Assembly (NCBI GenBank): GCA_024690405.1
Contig: JAILCU010000135.1
Span: 1-44,072 of the forward strand
From: Bacteroidales bacterium
Lineage (GTDB): Bacteria; Bacteroidota; Bacteroidia; Bacteroidales; Bacteroidaceae
Direction of reading: 5' to 3'
DNA length: 44,072 nt
The notes under the pieces are model-generated. The model searched no databases and was not told where the DNA came from. It saw only the letters and a list, made by a program, of their open reading frames with translations. A program made the translations under genes and the position numbers. Positions 34,176-42,275 of this stretch are shown piece after piece. The first letter of the stretch is position 1, and every line of letters starts with the position of its first letter.

Positions 34176-34740
34176 TGTATCCGTTTTTTCTAAGGTAATT
34201 CGCCAGATTCTTCTTGCCGCGCAGAAGATGGCTTTTAATGGTATTTTCGTTGAGTCCTGTGATGGTGGCGATGTCTTTGATGCCCATGCCCTCAACACAT
34301 TGCAAAATGATGCAGGTTCGTTCGTTGTCGTTCAGTGTAGCCAGGGCCAGGTCGAGATCGTGCTTCAAAGCCCATCGGCTGTCTGATGGCGAAGGTGTGG
34401 TGCCCGGACTCTGAATACCATCGTCTGTCAGTTTGGCTTCCAGTTCTATTGTGGACGTGTCTGAAGGGTTCTTGCGCCGTTCGTCGAGGAAGGTGCGATA
34501 GGCTATTTTCATCAGCCATGTCTCGAAACTCGACCCTCCGCGGAAACTTTTCAGCCCCTGCCACGCTCGGATGAAAGCCTCTTGTGCCAGGTCGTCGGCC
34601 AGCATCTGGTCTCCTCCCGTCAACCGCACAAGGAAGCGGCGGACCGCTTCCTGATGTGCGCGTACCAACTGGGCGAAGGCTCGTTCGCTGCCGAAGGTGA
34701 CGACTTGAGCAATGAGTGCGATGTCGGAGAGCCGTGGCAT
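34168..34740 (-). CDS. ECF-family RNA polymerase sigma factor
   Basis: This 190-residue protein has sigma region 2 (RAFAQLVRAHQEAVRRFLV, ADDLAQEAFIRAWQGL, SSFETWLMKIAYRTFLDERR), a linker of about 40 residues, and region 4 with the helix-turn-helix GMGIKDIATITGLNENTIKSH. There is no extra C-terminal domain. It should direct transcription of a small set of genes. It is the second gene of an operon whose promoter at 35852-35883 has the -35/-10 pattern of ECF promoters, so it probably drives its own synthesis. It is followed by the DUF5056-like gene with overlapping codons. Confidence 0.95.
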   Translation of the reverse strand: MPRLSDIALIAQVVTFGSERAFAQLVRAHQEAVRRFLVRLTGGDQMLADDLAQEAFIRAWQGLKSFRGGSSFETWLMKIAYRTFLDERRKNPSDTSTIELEAKLTDDGIQSPGTTPSPSDSRWALKHDLDLALATLNDNERTCIILQCVEGMGIKDIATITGLNENTIKSHLLRGKKNLANYLRKNGYNG

Positions 34741-34765
34741 AACTTAGGGGGCCTCAATGGAAGTG

Positions 34766-35815
34766 TTAAGCCTTTTCGTTCTTGTTGAACGAACCTTCAT
34801 CTTTTTGCTTGTTCTTGGTCGTTGTGGCAATGACGAGTTTAGCCACGCCTATGCAGATGACGAGTGCTCCGATTCCCCAAAGATCTTCGGCGCCAATGCC
34901 AATGAAGAGGAGAATGAGTCCTACGCCTATGCAAGCGTTCATGATACCGCTCTTCCACATCTCCTGATTCTCGTCGGGATAGGGCTGTACGTATTCGTTG
35001 TAAGGAGTGGGTCCTATGTGCTGGTTGGTGGCAGCTTGCTCATTGGGGGCTTCTCCGCCTGTCTCTCCTGCAGCAGCCTCTCCCGCGGCGGTCTGTCCCG
35101 TTGCAGCCTGTCCTACGGCTGATCCTGCGGCAGCCTGTCGTGCAGCGGCCTGTTGTGTATTGGAGTGTAGGGGTTGCCCGGTGCTGGTGGTCTGATAGAT
35201 TCTTGTCTTAGGTTTGTTGGAGTTACGTGCGATGAGCCAGATCACGAGGGCGATGACCCATATCGGGGAGAGAAGGATGCCAAAAACGAGCAGAACGACG
35301 AAGATGGCGATGAGGATGCCGAACAGTCCGCCCATGATGCCTAAGGCGCCTCCGCCAAGACCTAAAATCCATTTGGCGATGCCCCAGTCTTCTGCGGAAT
35401 CTTCCCAGTCTTCGAACATGTCGTCGATATCTGATTGAGAAAGACTTACGGTGTCAGAGTCAGCGCCTTCGTAGAGGAAGGTCGTGTCTTCGCTCATCGA
35501 TTCGAGAGAGTCGCCCAGGCGCTCCATGTCCTCGCCCATGGCTTCTATCTCTTTGCCCAGACTGTCGGCCTTCGAGGGATTGGTGACTGCCGTGACGGCC
35601 AGTCTTGCTCCTTTCGAAGCCATCTTGGCGCCTTTTTTGACCATCTCTTTTGCCACCTCCTTTTCTTTGTCGGTGACAGGCCGGCCATTGTCGTTTTTGA
35701 TGGTGAGTGTTATGTCGGTGGAATCGGCGACAGCCTCCGCCATGACTGGGTTGTAAGGCATCGCTGCGAGCATCGCAGCAGCCATTGCAGTGAAGATGTA
35801 ATGTGTCGTTTTCAT
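34766..35815 (-). CDS. membrane protein with signal peptide and Ala/Gly-rich linker (DUF6249-like end)
   Basis: This 349-residue protein has a signal peptide (IFTAMAAAMLAAMPYNPVMA), then an acidic/heptad-like region (LGKEIEAMGEDMERLGDSLE). Two close membrane segments follow (about residues 145-195: GGALGIMGGLFGILIAIFVV, PIWVIALVIWLIA). Next is a low-complexity linker with repeats of QAATGQTAAGEAAAGE, and last another pair of hydrophobic segments (NACIGVGLILLFIGIGAEDL). The end looks like DUF6249, which is often found beside ECF sigma genes in Bacteroidetes; this is from recognition only. It is the first gene of the operon, with the sigma gene 25 nt downstream. It may act in envelope sensing. 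Confidence 0.7.
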   Translation of the reverse strand: MKTTHYIFTAMAAAMLAAMPYNPVMAEAVADSTDITLTIKNDNGRPVTDKEKEVAKEMVKKGAKMASKGARLAVTAVTNPSKADSLGKEIEAMGEDMERLGDSLESMSEDTTFLYEGADSDTVSLSQSDIDDMFEDWEDSAEDWGIAKWILGLGGGALGIMGGLFGILIAIFVVLLVFGILLSPIWVIALVIWLIARNSNKPKTRIYQTTSTGQPLHSNTQQAAARQAAAGSAVGQAATGQTAAGEAAAGETGGEAPNEQAATNQHIGPTPYNEYVQPYPDENQEMWKSGIMNACIGVGLILLFIGIGAEDLWGIGALVICIGVAKLVIATTTKNKQKDEGSFNKNEKA

Positions 35816-35851
35816 TGTTTGAATGATTTTCTCTTTATTGTTGTTTCTGTC

Positions 35852-35883
35852 TGTTAGACGTCACTGCCCGACTGAAAGTTGCA
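35852..35883 (-). promoter_or_regulatory. ECF-type promoter, copy A, of the sigma factor operon
   Basis: On the minus strand TGCAACTTT is followed after 14 nt by CGTCTAAC; as hexamers CAACTT (35881-35876) and GTCTAA (35859-35854) are 16 nt apart. This agrees with the general ECF layout (E. coli sigma-E: GGAACTT, 16 nt, GTCTAA). No TAnnTTTG is present upstream of this operon. The start codon is 38 nt beyond the -10 hexamer. Confidence 0.75.
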
Positions 35884-35909
35884 ACGACCTGCATTTTTTT
35901 TGGAAAAAA

Positions 35910-36881
35910 TCATTTGCTCAGCCTTTTATAGGCCGTTCTTATCCATTGTCCAAACCATGTATAGCGTATTCCCCAGTCGGTGAGTGCTGTGGTCATGGCG
36001 GTCTCTACGGCAGGGTCTGACAGGGGTTCTTCCTTTGTCACGTGCAGTCTTCCTTCGTAGGGGATGCGATCGTATTCATAGCGCCAGAGCAGGCGTTCTG
36101 CCCATTGTGGCAGATGGCCGTAGTGTGTGCCGCTGGCGAGTCCGATGTTGCGCACCAGTGTGCGGGTCGGATACAGACAGAGACCGCCGGCTCGGCGGAG
36201 GGCAATGGTCCAGCAGATATCCCAGGGGATGGGCTTGCGGTCGAGGTCCTTCAGGCAGGGGAATACACCGCCGTACTCTATTTGGCGGAGCATGTCGGGT
36301 GTCAGACCTTCGAGCGCCTCGCTCCGTGAATGGAAGTGGCGAAAATGTTGTTGCCACCGGTCACGCCATGTCCCCCAACCCCAACCTGCCATGAAGGGAC
36401 TGAAATAGAAGTCGGACGGACGTGGGGCTTCTAACCTCGTGAAGCCGCTGACGTGCATCACCCGCTTCTCGTTGCGATAACGATCGAAGGCCTCGTTCAT
36501 GAATTCCAGGAAGTGGGGAGCGGTGACGATGTCATCTTCGAGCACTACAACGGTCTCGTGCTCGCTGAGCACCTGTCCGATGCCCTCGATGATGTTGCGT
36601 TCGAGATAGAAGTTCTCCGGGCGCTCCACAATGGTCATTTTATTTAATGTACGCGCGCGAGAGACTTCAGCCTCTACCTCATGGAGAACAGCCCTCACCT
36701 CCTTCACGGCAGCCCATGAGGTCTCGTCCTTGCCGCCGTCCGAGAAAACGTAGAGCTCGGTTTGAGGCGCCAGGGTATTGGACAATAGCGCCTCAAGGGT
36801 CCGGCGTGTATTGTCGGCGCGGTTGTACACAAACATGGCAACCGGTGCAAGGGATGGTTCCGGGGCGGCGTTCTTTTCCAT
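35910..36881 (-). CDS. glycosyltransferase (GT-A fold, GT2/GT13-like)
   Basis: This 323-residue protein opens with the GT-A strand APVAMFVYNRADNTRRTLEALL and has the metal/nucleotide-sugar motif VVVLEDDIVTAPHFLEFMNEAF. Later segments FYFSPFMAGWGWGTWRDRW and PIPWDICWTIALRRAGGLC are typical of Bacteroidetes surface-glycan transferases. The sugar is not known. It begins 6 nt after the acyltransferase stop, so it belongs to the licD-acyltransferase-glycosyltransferase operon. Confidence 0.87.
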   Translation of the reverse strand: MEKNAAPEPSLAPVAMFVYNRADNTRRTLEALLSNTLAPQTELYVFSDGGKDETSWAAVKEVRAVLHEVEAEVSRARTLNKMTIVERPENFYLERNIIEGIGQVLSEHETVVVLEDDIVTAPHFLEFMNEAFDRYRNEKRVMHVSGFTRLEAPRPSDFYFSPFMAGWGWGTWRDRWQQHFRHFHSRSEALEGLTPDMLRQIEYGGVFPCLKDLDRKPIPWDICWTIALRRAGGLCLYPTRTLVRNIGLASGTHYGHLPQWAERLLWRYEYDRIPYEGRLHVTKEEPLSDPAVETAMTTALTDWGIRYTWFGQWIRTAYKRLSK

Positions 36882-36887
36882 AGGCGA

Positions 36888-38024
36888 TTATTCCCGGCCG
36901 AACAGCCACTTCTTGAGGAAGGGACTGACGCGGAGCACGTGGCTGGTGAGGATGGAGAACGCCACAACGAGCATGGCCAGTGCCATCGCTGTCGTGCCTT
37001 CAAGGACGAAGTTCCCCTGATGGGCCTTGAACCACACACCTGCCGCCGGCAGTTTCGGGATGAAGAAATAGTGGATGAGATAGATGTCGAGGGTGCGCAC
37101 ACCGATGTATTGCAGCGTCTTGCCCACGTGGGTCTCCTTGGTGAACCACGAGGAGTAATGACGGAAGAAAGCCACGATGATAAGCACCAGGGCGTACATC
37201 GACAGCGTCCGCGGCAGATTGGCCCACTGCATCCTTAGATGATGCCATTTCAGATAGTCGCCTGCACCCAAGAAAGCGATGGCGATGAGCAGCGGGAAAA
37301 ACCATTTTGAATCCAGCAGCCGCTGCACCTGACTCCAGTAGCGGTGCACGAGATTGCCGAGCAGAAAGAAATGGAAGTAGCGTGCCAGTTCCGTGATGCT
37401 GGTGATCTTCCAGAAATCGACCTTGTACCATGAGAACCACGATGGCATGTATAAGGTGGCGTAGGCAAACAGCGAAATCAGCCAGAGGATGATCAGGCTG
37501 ATATTGGTGGCGGTGTGGGATCGTGGCTGGCTTGAAATGCTTGCTTGGCTTTGTCCGTCGGCTTGTCCTTGTCCGTCGGTCAGAACAGGTTGCCCCGTCC
37601 TGCACAGCTGCTTGCTTGTCCAGCATACCGCGTAGTACACCAGGAACATCTCCAGCAGCACCATGGTGAACCAGTAGCCGCCTTTTGTCGGGCTCGTCCA
37701 GGCATATTCCATGCGCGACCAGAAGTCCTTGGCCACGAGAGCGATGTAAGCGGTCATGAAGACCACGGTAGGTACAATCTGCACGCGCATCTTCTTGGCA
37801 ATCAGTTGTCCCGTGTCACGCATGCTCCAGGAGAACGAGGTCTTGTAGGCCAGAAAACCGCTGATAAAGAAGAACAGGGGCATGCGGAACAACAGGCACA
37901 CCGACATAAACATCGAGTACTTGGTGTCCGTGGCAAAGCCAAAGCCATAGATGTGGTTCGTCACGACCATGAACATCGTGAAACCACGCAGAGCGTCAAG
38001 CCATTCCAGTCGTTGCTTACTCAT
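36888..38024 (-). CDS. acyltransferase 3 family membrane protein
   Basis: This 378-residue protein has about ten membrane segments and the family signature RLEWLDALRGFTMFMVVTNH at its N-terminus, with the catalytic-type His at the end of that segment. RMPLFFFISGFLAYK follows. The family O-acetylates or otherwise acylates surface sugars. A Gln/Ser-rich loop (VLTDGQGQADGQSQASISSQ), encoded by a short internal duplication of CTTGTCCGTCGG, is an extra in one of the loops. The start overlaps the licD stop by 8 nt (ATGAGTAA), so translation is coupled. Confidence 0.9.
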   Translation of the reverse strand: MSKQRLEWLDALRGFTMFMVVTNHIYGFGFATDTKYSMFMSVCLLFRMPLFFFISGFLAYKTSFSWSMRDTGQLIAKKMRVQIVPTVVFMTAYIALVAKDFWSRMEYAWTSPTKGGYWFTMVLLEMFLVYYAVCWTSKQLCRTGQPVLTDGQGQADGQSQASISSQPRSHTATNISLIILWLISLFAYATLYMPSWFSWYKVDFWKITSITELARYFHFFLLGNLVHRYWSQVQRLLDSKWFFPLLIAIAFLGAGDYLKWHHLRMQWANLPRTLSMYALVLIIVAFFRHYSSWFTKETHVGKTLQYIGVRTLDIYLIHYFFIPKLPAAGVWFKAHQGNFVLEGTTAMALAMLVVAFSILTSHVLRVSPFLKKWLFGRE

Positions 38025-38835
38025 CGTAAAGTTCCAATTTGCTCACGTGGCCACCGAGATGGTCCAGATTGGGCAGTTGCATATAATCGCCATATTGGGT
38101 CTCGAGCATATGATGGCTGTTGCCGGGCACCGAGAGTTCCACGCCTTCAAACACGTGGGTCGTCAGCGGGAAGATGTCTTGCTCGTCGTAAACGATATGG
38201 AAGGGGATGCCGTAATCGTAGGTGAGCGTCTTGCCGCAGGTGATGCGGCTGATGCCACGCAGCACGGGGAAGGTGATGTGGCGGTTGAACCACGTGATGG
38301 CGCGGATCTTGCGCATCGCCCGCTCACGGTTGCTGGAGGTCCGGAAGATCTTGAAGGTATGTCCCTGCAGTGGTTCGGCCACGAGATGTGTCCAGAACCG
38401 CATCTTCTCAAAGGGGAAAATGTCGATGTACACGCCGCGCTCCTTGAACACCTGGTCGTACGGACATTCCTCTTCAAGCAGCGAATGCCTGTCGCGCAGC
38501 TTGGCGAAGAAATAGAAGTAGTTGGGGTCGGTTTCGTTAGTCTGCAAGGCGATGTGATCGGGCAGCTCTTCGGGCAGGATCTTCATCAGACGAAGGTAGT
38601 CCTTGCGCATCACGGCTACGTCAAGGTCGTCGTCCCAGGGGATGAAACCATTGTGGCGGATGGCGCCCAAGAGCGTGCCGCCATAGAGGAAATAGGGGAT
38701 CTGGTGGCGCCGACAGATCTTGTCCAGTTCCACCACCATCTCAAGCATCTTCAGCTGGTGCTTACGCAACTGCGATCCTTCGGGGTTGAAACGGGCTTTG
38801 AGCGCCCCGGCATCGAAAGTAGCCTGTGTTTGCAT
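38017..38835 (-). CDS. licD: LicD family phosphotransferase
   Basis: This 272-residue protein carries the LicD/fukutin-type nucleotidyltransferase-fold motif PYFLYGGTLLGAIRHNGFIP followed by WDDDLDVAVMR, with the metal-binding Asp residues. Further on is ERGVYIDIFPFE. LicD proteins move a phosphoalcohol such as phosphocholine from a CDP-linked donor onto a surface glycan. Across the divergent promoters lies a CTP-dependent cytidylyltransferase that could make such a donor. It is the first gene of a three-gene operon. Confidence 0.92.
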   Translation of the reverse strand: MQTQATFDAGALKARFNPEGSQLRKHQLKMLEMVVELDKICRRHQIPYFLYGGTLLGAIRHNGFIPWDDDLDVAVMRKDYLRLMKILPEELPDHIALQTNETDPNYFYFFAKLRDRHSLLEEECPYDQVFKERGVYIDIFPFEKMRFWTHLVAEPLQGHTFKIFRTSSNRERAMRKIRAITWFNRHITFPVLRGISRITCGKTLTYDYGIPFHIVYDEQDIFPLTTHVFEGVELSVPGNSHHMLETQYGDYMQLPNLDHLGGHVSKLELYDE

Positions 38836-38871
38836 ACTGCTTTTAAGGGTTAAACATCGCTATTTGTTGTG

Positions 38872-38879
38872 CAAAGGTA
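38872..38879 (-). promoter_or_regulatory. -7 element TACCTTTG for the licD operon
   Basis: An exact TAnnTTTG match on the minus strand, 36 nt before licD; divergent from the promoter at 38954. Confidence 0.7.
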
Positions 38880-38953
38880 ACTAAAAAAGATAAAAAAAGT
38901 ACGTTTGTGCATAAAAGATTATCTTTTGCGGGTGTTTTTCAATAAATATATCA

Positions 38954-38961
38954 TACCTTTG
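38954..38961 (+). promoter_or_regulatory. -7 element TACCTTTG for the cytidylyltransferase operon
   Basis: An exact TAnnTTTG match 31 nt before the start; the two divergent -7 elements are 74 bp apart. Confidence 0.7.
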
Positions 38962-38992
38962 CAGACAGCAAACCTTTTTTTGTGACCTGCTT

Positions 38993-39427
38993 ATGACGAT
39001 AGGATATACGACCGGCGTTTACGACCTCTTCCACATCGGGCATCTCAATCTCTTGAAGAATGCCAAGGGGATGTGCGACAAACTCATCGTGGGTGTCACC
39101 GTGGACGAACTGGTGGCCTACAAGGGCAAGAAAGCGATGATTCCTTTCGAGGACCGCATCGAGATTGTGCGTAGTATCAAATATGTCGATGCTGCCGTGC
39201 CTCAGTATGATATGGACAAACTGGCTGCGTGCAAGAAGCTGGGAGCCTCGTTCCTCTTCGTGGGCGACGACTGGTACGGAACGGAGAAATGGCGCGACTA
39301 CGAGAAGCAGTTCGAGGCCGAAGGCATAAAAATCGTTTATTTCCCCTACACTCAGGGCATCTCTTCCACTCAAATCACCAAGGCGCTGAATGCCGTACGC
39401 GGACAGAGCCTCGAGGATGTAAAATGA
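38993..39427 (+). CDS. glycerol-3-phosphate cytidylyltransferase-like (TagD family)
   Basis: This 144-residue nucleotidyltransferase has GVYDLFHIGHLNLLKNAK with the HxGH site at 14-17 and the C-terminal GISSTQITKAL that replaces the usual RTxGISTT. The size matches TagD/GCT enzymes, which make CDP-glycerol from CTP. Because related enzymes use other phosphoalcohols, the product could also be another CDP-alcohol. It is followed after 17 nt by an asparagine-synthase-like gene and faces licD, which uses CDP-alcohols. Confidence 0.88.
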   Translation: MTIGYTTGVYDLFHIGHLNLLKNAKGMCDKLIVGVTVDELVAYKGKKAMIPFEDRIEIVRSIKYVDAAVPQYDMDKLAACKKLGASFLFVGDDWYGTEKWRDYEKQFEAEGIKIVYFPYTQGISSTQITKALNAVRGQSLEDVK

Positions 39428-39444
39428 CCTAAAACACTTACACA

Positions 39445-40485
39445 ATGACAGATTTTGATTTTTGCTTAAGCTCCTACATCGCTTTCCGTTATCTGTGGAA
39501 AGATGGGGTGGATTTTGCGGAGGGCTTCCAGCACAAGAACTACCGTCCTATGGACGATGACCTGCGCGTGCCTGTAAAGACCTCCGAGGATATCGACCGC
39601 GAGATTCAGCGACAGTTTGATGCGCTGTACGAGAAATATGATCATATCGGCATTCTGCTCTCCGGGGGGATGGACAGTGCCTGCCTTGCGGCGTATCTCA
39701 AGCCAGGAAGCCACGCTTACACCTTTAATTCGGTGTCCGGAGAGTTTGATGCGGATGTCCGGCGCGCCCAAAAATACTGCAGCAAATGGCAGCTCAACCA
39801 CCATCTCATCGACATCACCATGGACGATTATGAGCACTACACGCCCATCGTGATGCGTCATAAGTTCGCTCCCGTGCATTCCATCGAACCGCAGATCTAC
39901 AAGGCGGCGGAGATGGCTAAGCGCGATGGCGTGCAGCTGATGATCGTGGGGGAGAGTGCCGACCTCATCTTCGGCGGTATGGACAAACTCATCTCTCCGG
40001 AATGGACCTTCGATGCCTTTGTCCGTCGCTATACGTTCCTCGATCCCGAACTGGTGCTCACGCATCCCGTCAGCCAGGCGGCTCTCTTCGAGCCTTACCG
40101 CCTCGGTGATGAGGGCATCGATGTGCCCCGTTTCATGGACGATGTCTTCTCCGTTGAGAGTTCCGGTTCTTACTTGAACGCCTTCGGTGCGGCTTGGTTG
40201 CCGTATTACGACCCTTATGCCTGCCTGGTGATGGCCGATCCCTTGGATATGCAGCGCGTGCGCAACGGCGAACCCAAATATCTCGTTCGCGGTTTGTATG
40301 CCATCAAATACCCCGAACTCGAAATCCCCTTCAAGATCCCCATGCCGCGTCCCGTCGATGCCCTCTTCAAGGATTGGGCCGGCCCCACGCGTCCCGAATT
40401 CCGCCAGGACATCCCCATGCACCACCTCACCGGCAACCAGAAATGGCAGCTCTGGTGTGCCGAGCAATTCCTTCACCTCTTATAA
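39445..40485 (+). CDS. asparagine synthase-like PP-loop protein without glutaminase domain
   Basis: This 346-residue protein has the ATP pyrophosphatase P-loop LLSGGMDSACLAAYL (SGGMDS at 73-78) and the second signature GESADLIFGGMDKL, a variant of the GEGADELFGGY of asparagine synthetases. The N-terminal glutamine amidotransferase domain is missing, and no Cys2 is present. It may adenylate a carboxylate and accept ammonia or another amine, as in beta-lactam synthetase-type relatives. It is translated with the cytidylyltransferase and probably serves surface-glycan decoration; the reaction is unknown. Confidence 0.82.
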   Translation: MTDFDFCLSSYIAFRYLWKDGVDFAEGFQHKNYRPMDDDLRVPVKTSEDIDREIQRQFDALYEKYDHIGILLSGGMDSACLAAYLKPGSHAYTFNSVSGEFDADVRRAQKYCSKWQLNHHLIDITMDDYEHYTPIVMRHKFAPVHSIEPQIYKAAEMAKRDGVQLMIVGESADLIFGGMDKLISPEWTFDAFVRRYTFLDPELVLTHPVSQAALFEPYRLGDEGIDVPRFMDDVFSVESSGSYLNAFGAAWLPYYDPYACLVMADPLDMQRVRNGEPKYLVRGLYAIKYPELEIPFKIPMPRPVDALFKDWAGPTRPEFRQDIPMHHLTGNQKWQLWCAEQFLHLL

Positions 40486-40490
40486 TCCCT

Positions 40491-40794
40491 TCCCCCTCCT
40501 CCTCCCTCTCCCTGCCATCGTCGCCCCGTCCTCTCGTTGTCCTATTCCTGGGCGTCGTCGCCCAGGCCCCTCTCCCGCTCCCTGCCGTCGTCGCCCCGCT
40601 CCCCCTGTCCTCTTCCTGGCCATCGTCGCCCGCTCCCCCTCCTGCCCCCTGCCGTCGTCGCCCCGCTCCCCCTGTCCTCTTCCCTGCCGTCGTCGCCCGC
40701 TCCCCCCTTCCCTCTCCCTGCCATCGTCGCCCCCGTCCTCTTGTTGTCCTATTCCTGGGCGTCGTCGCCCAGGCCTCCTCTCCCTCTCCCTCTC
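40491..40794. repeat. C-rich repeat array between convergent genes
   Basis: This 300-bp stretch is almost free of A and strongly C-rich on the plus strand. The core CTGCCrTCGTCGCCC occurs at 40512, 40582, 40616 (variant CTGGCC), 40649, 40684 and 40718. Two identical 20-bp palindromes CCTGGGCGTCGTCGCCCAGG occur at 40547-40566 and 40754-40773. The outer units (40509-40568 and 40715-40775) are about 60 bp and nearly identical. The array ends at the pepC stop codon. No protein is supported here in any frame. Confidence 0.9.
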
Positions 40795-42228
40795 CTACCT
40801 GTCCTCTTGGAACAGCGGGTCCTCGGGCATGACCATCGTCGGTTTCTGCTGTGCTTCTTTCAGCATCTGCTCCGACACATATTCCTTATCCACAACCAAG
40901 CGGAACATGTATTCGCGGAACCACCGTGCCGACATGATCAGATAGCCGCTCTGTCCCCACGAAGCGCCCCACGAGTTCTCCACCTTCCATTTCACCGGCA
41001 GGCCGTTGCCGTCGAGGTCAACAGCCGTGAGCGTCATGGCATGCGTAGAACCGCTATCGAAGGTAGCTATTCGGTCGGCTTTGTTCATCGGGAAAGTGGT
41101 GCCCATGAGCGATGCATAATCAAAGTTCTCCGTGTCGGCATAACCGCGTTTGCGGTCGAGCTGTTTGCCTACGTCGTAGCTGCTGTAGAGCTTGCGTCCG
41201 GCCTTCAGCTGGGCGATGGCCAGTTGCTCAATGTCTTCCATCGGCAGGTTCAGGTAGCACCAGTTCATACCATCGTAGCTGTGGCGGTCCCACTCCACTT
41301 CATACGTCTTATGATATTCGCGGCGCGGGTCATTCATCACCATGATAAAGGAGTCCTCGAGCTTGCGGCCGCCCGTGATTTCTTCATAGAACGACTGCGG
41401 GGTATAGCGTTTCACCGCCGTGCGCGTCTTGCCGTTCTTGTCGCGGAAAGCATAAGTGAACTCGCGCACAGGCTCGCCCAACGTGAGCGTGAGCATACGA
41501 TAGACCTCGGCGAGCATCTCTGTCTTGCGCTTGGCAATGGCGTCTGCTTTCTTCTTGTCTGCCACCATTCGGCGTAGTTCCAGTCCGTACTCCCTCAATT
41601 TTGAAGTGATGAGCGAGCGCATCTTGGAAGTGTTCTCCGCAGAGTAGGTCTCCGGGGCCACTTCTGCTGGCACGAGGCCATACTTAGGGGCGAGGTCGGC
41701 TAAGCCGCAGAACGTACCGCCATCGCCGATCGGGGAACGGAAGAAGAAACGCACGCGCTCGCTCTCCATCGGTTCCTTGGCGCAATCCACCACTCCTTGC
41801 AGGAAGAGGTTGGCTTTCTCCAACTGGTCCCAGAAGAACAGATAGTCCTGAGAAAATTCCACCGTGAGTGTGTCGGCATGCCGGCGCGAGAAATCTCCGC
41901 GCAGCACATTCATGGCTGAAAACATCCAGCAGCGCCCGCTGCTCTTTTGGTCGGTGATGCTCTGCTTCGGTGTCTCTATGCTGAACTGGGTATCTAATGC
42001 ACCCGCATTGCCATGATTCTTGGCCAGGTCATCGATGGCATTAGAGGCCAGCGCATTGCTGAGGGCTTTGGTGAGTGCACGGTTCGTGGAGGTGGGCTGT
42101 GCTTTTTGAATGCTGTTCAGCATCTCGGCAGAGATGCCTCCGTTGGCGGTCTTTTGGGCTGCTACGTCCTGGGCTAAACCAAAACCTGCGCCGAGCATGA
42201 GAGCGAGAATGAGGGTCTGTGGTTTCAT
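40795..42228 (-). CDS. pepC: C1B cysteine aminopeptidase / bleomycin hydrolase family, secreted
   Basis: This 477-residue protein has a signal peptide (TLILALMLGAGFGLAQDVAAQ), unlike the cytoplasmic PepC of lactic acid bacteria, and then the papain-like triad. Cys100 is in KSSGRCWMFSAMN, His in GSTHAMTLTAVD, and Asn in WKVENSWGASWG. Length and spacing match the bleomycin hydrolase group. It should remove amino acids from peptides in the periplasm or at the surface. The start at 42228 begins the signal peptide. The last codons border the C-rich array. Upstream is a patch of 8-bp repeats and no clear promoter, so read-through from the glycan operon is possible. Confidence 0.9.
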   Translation of the reverse strand: MKPQTLILALMLGAGFGLAQDVAAQKTANGGISAEMLNSIQKAQPTSTNRALTKALSNALASNAIDDLAKNHGNAGALDTQFSIETPKQSITDQKSSGRCWMFSAMNVLRGDFSRRHADTLTVEFSQDYLFFWDQLEKANLFLQGVVDCAKEPMESERVRFFFRSPIGDGGTFCGLADLAPKYGLVPAEVAPETYSAENTSKMRSLITSKLREYGLELRRMVADKKKADAIAKRKTEMLAEVYRMLTLTLGEPVREFTYAFRDKNGKTRTAVKRYTPQSFYEEITGGRKLEDSFIMVMNDPRREYHKTYEVEWDRHSYDGMNWCYLNLPMEDIEQLAIAQLKAGRKLYSSYDVGKQLDRKRGYADTENFDYASLMGTTFPMNKADRIATFDSGSTHAMTLTAVDLDGNGLPVKWKVENSWGASWGQSGYLIMSARWFREYMFRLVVDKEYVSEQMLKEAQQKPTMVMPEDPLFQEDR

Positions 42229-42235
42229 ATAAGTA

Positions 42236-42275
42236 GTTTTTAAGTTCTTTAGTTCTTTAGTTCTTAAGTTTTTGT
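42236..42275. repeat. 8-bp tandem array between the fucosyltransferase-like gene and pepC
   Basis: The units on the plus strand are GTTTTTAA, GTTCTTTA, GTTCTTTA, GTTCTTAA, GTTTTTGT. The array includes the stop codon of the fucosyltransferase-like gene (42264-42266). Three of its unit words are identical to those at 21051-21094. Confidence 0.85.

Noticed and set aside
40491-40794. CRISPR array
   Set aside because: Repeats are short, irregularly spaced and without unique spacers, and no cas genes are near.
40194-41577. Pro/Ser/Ala-rich open frames through the C-rich array
   Set aside because: They are open only because the repeats lack A; they run into the antisense of pepC and look like no protein.
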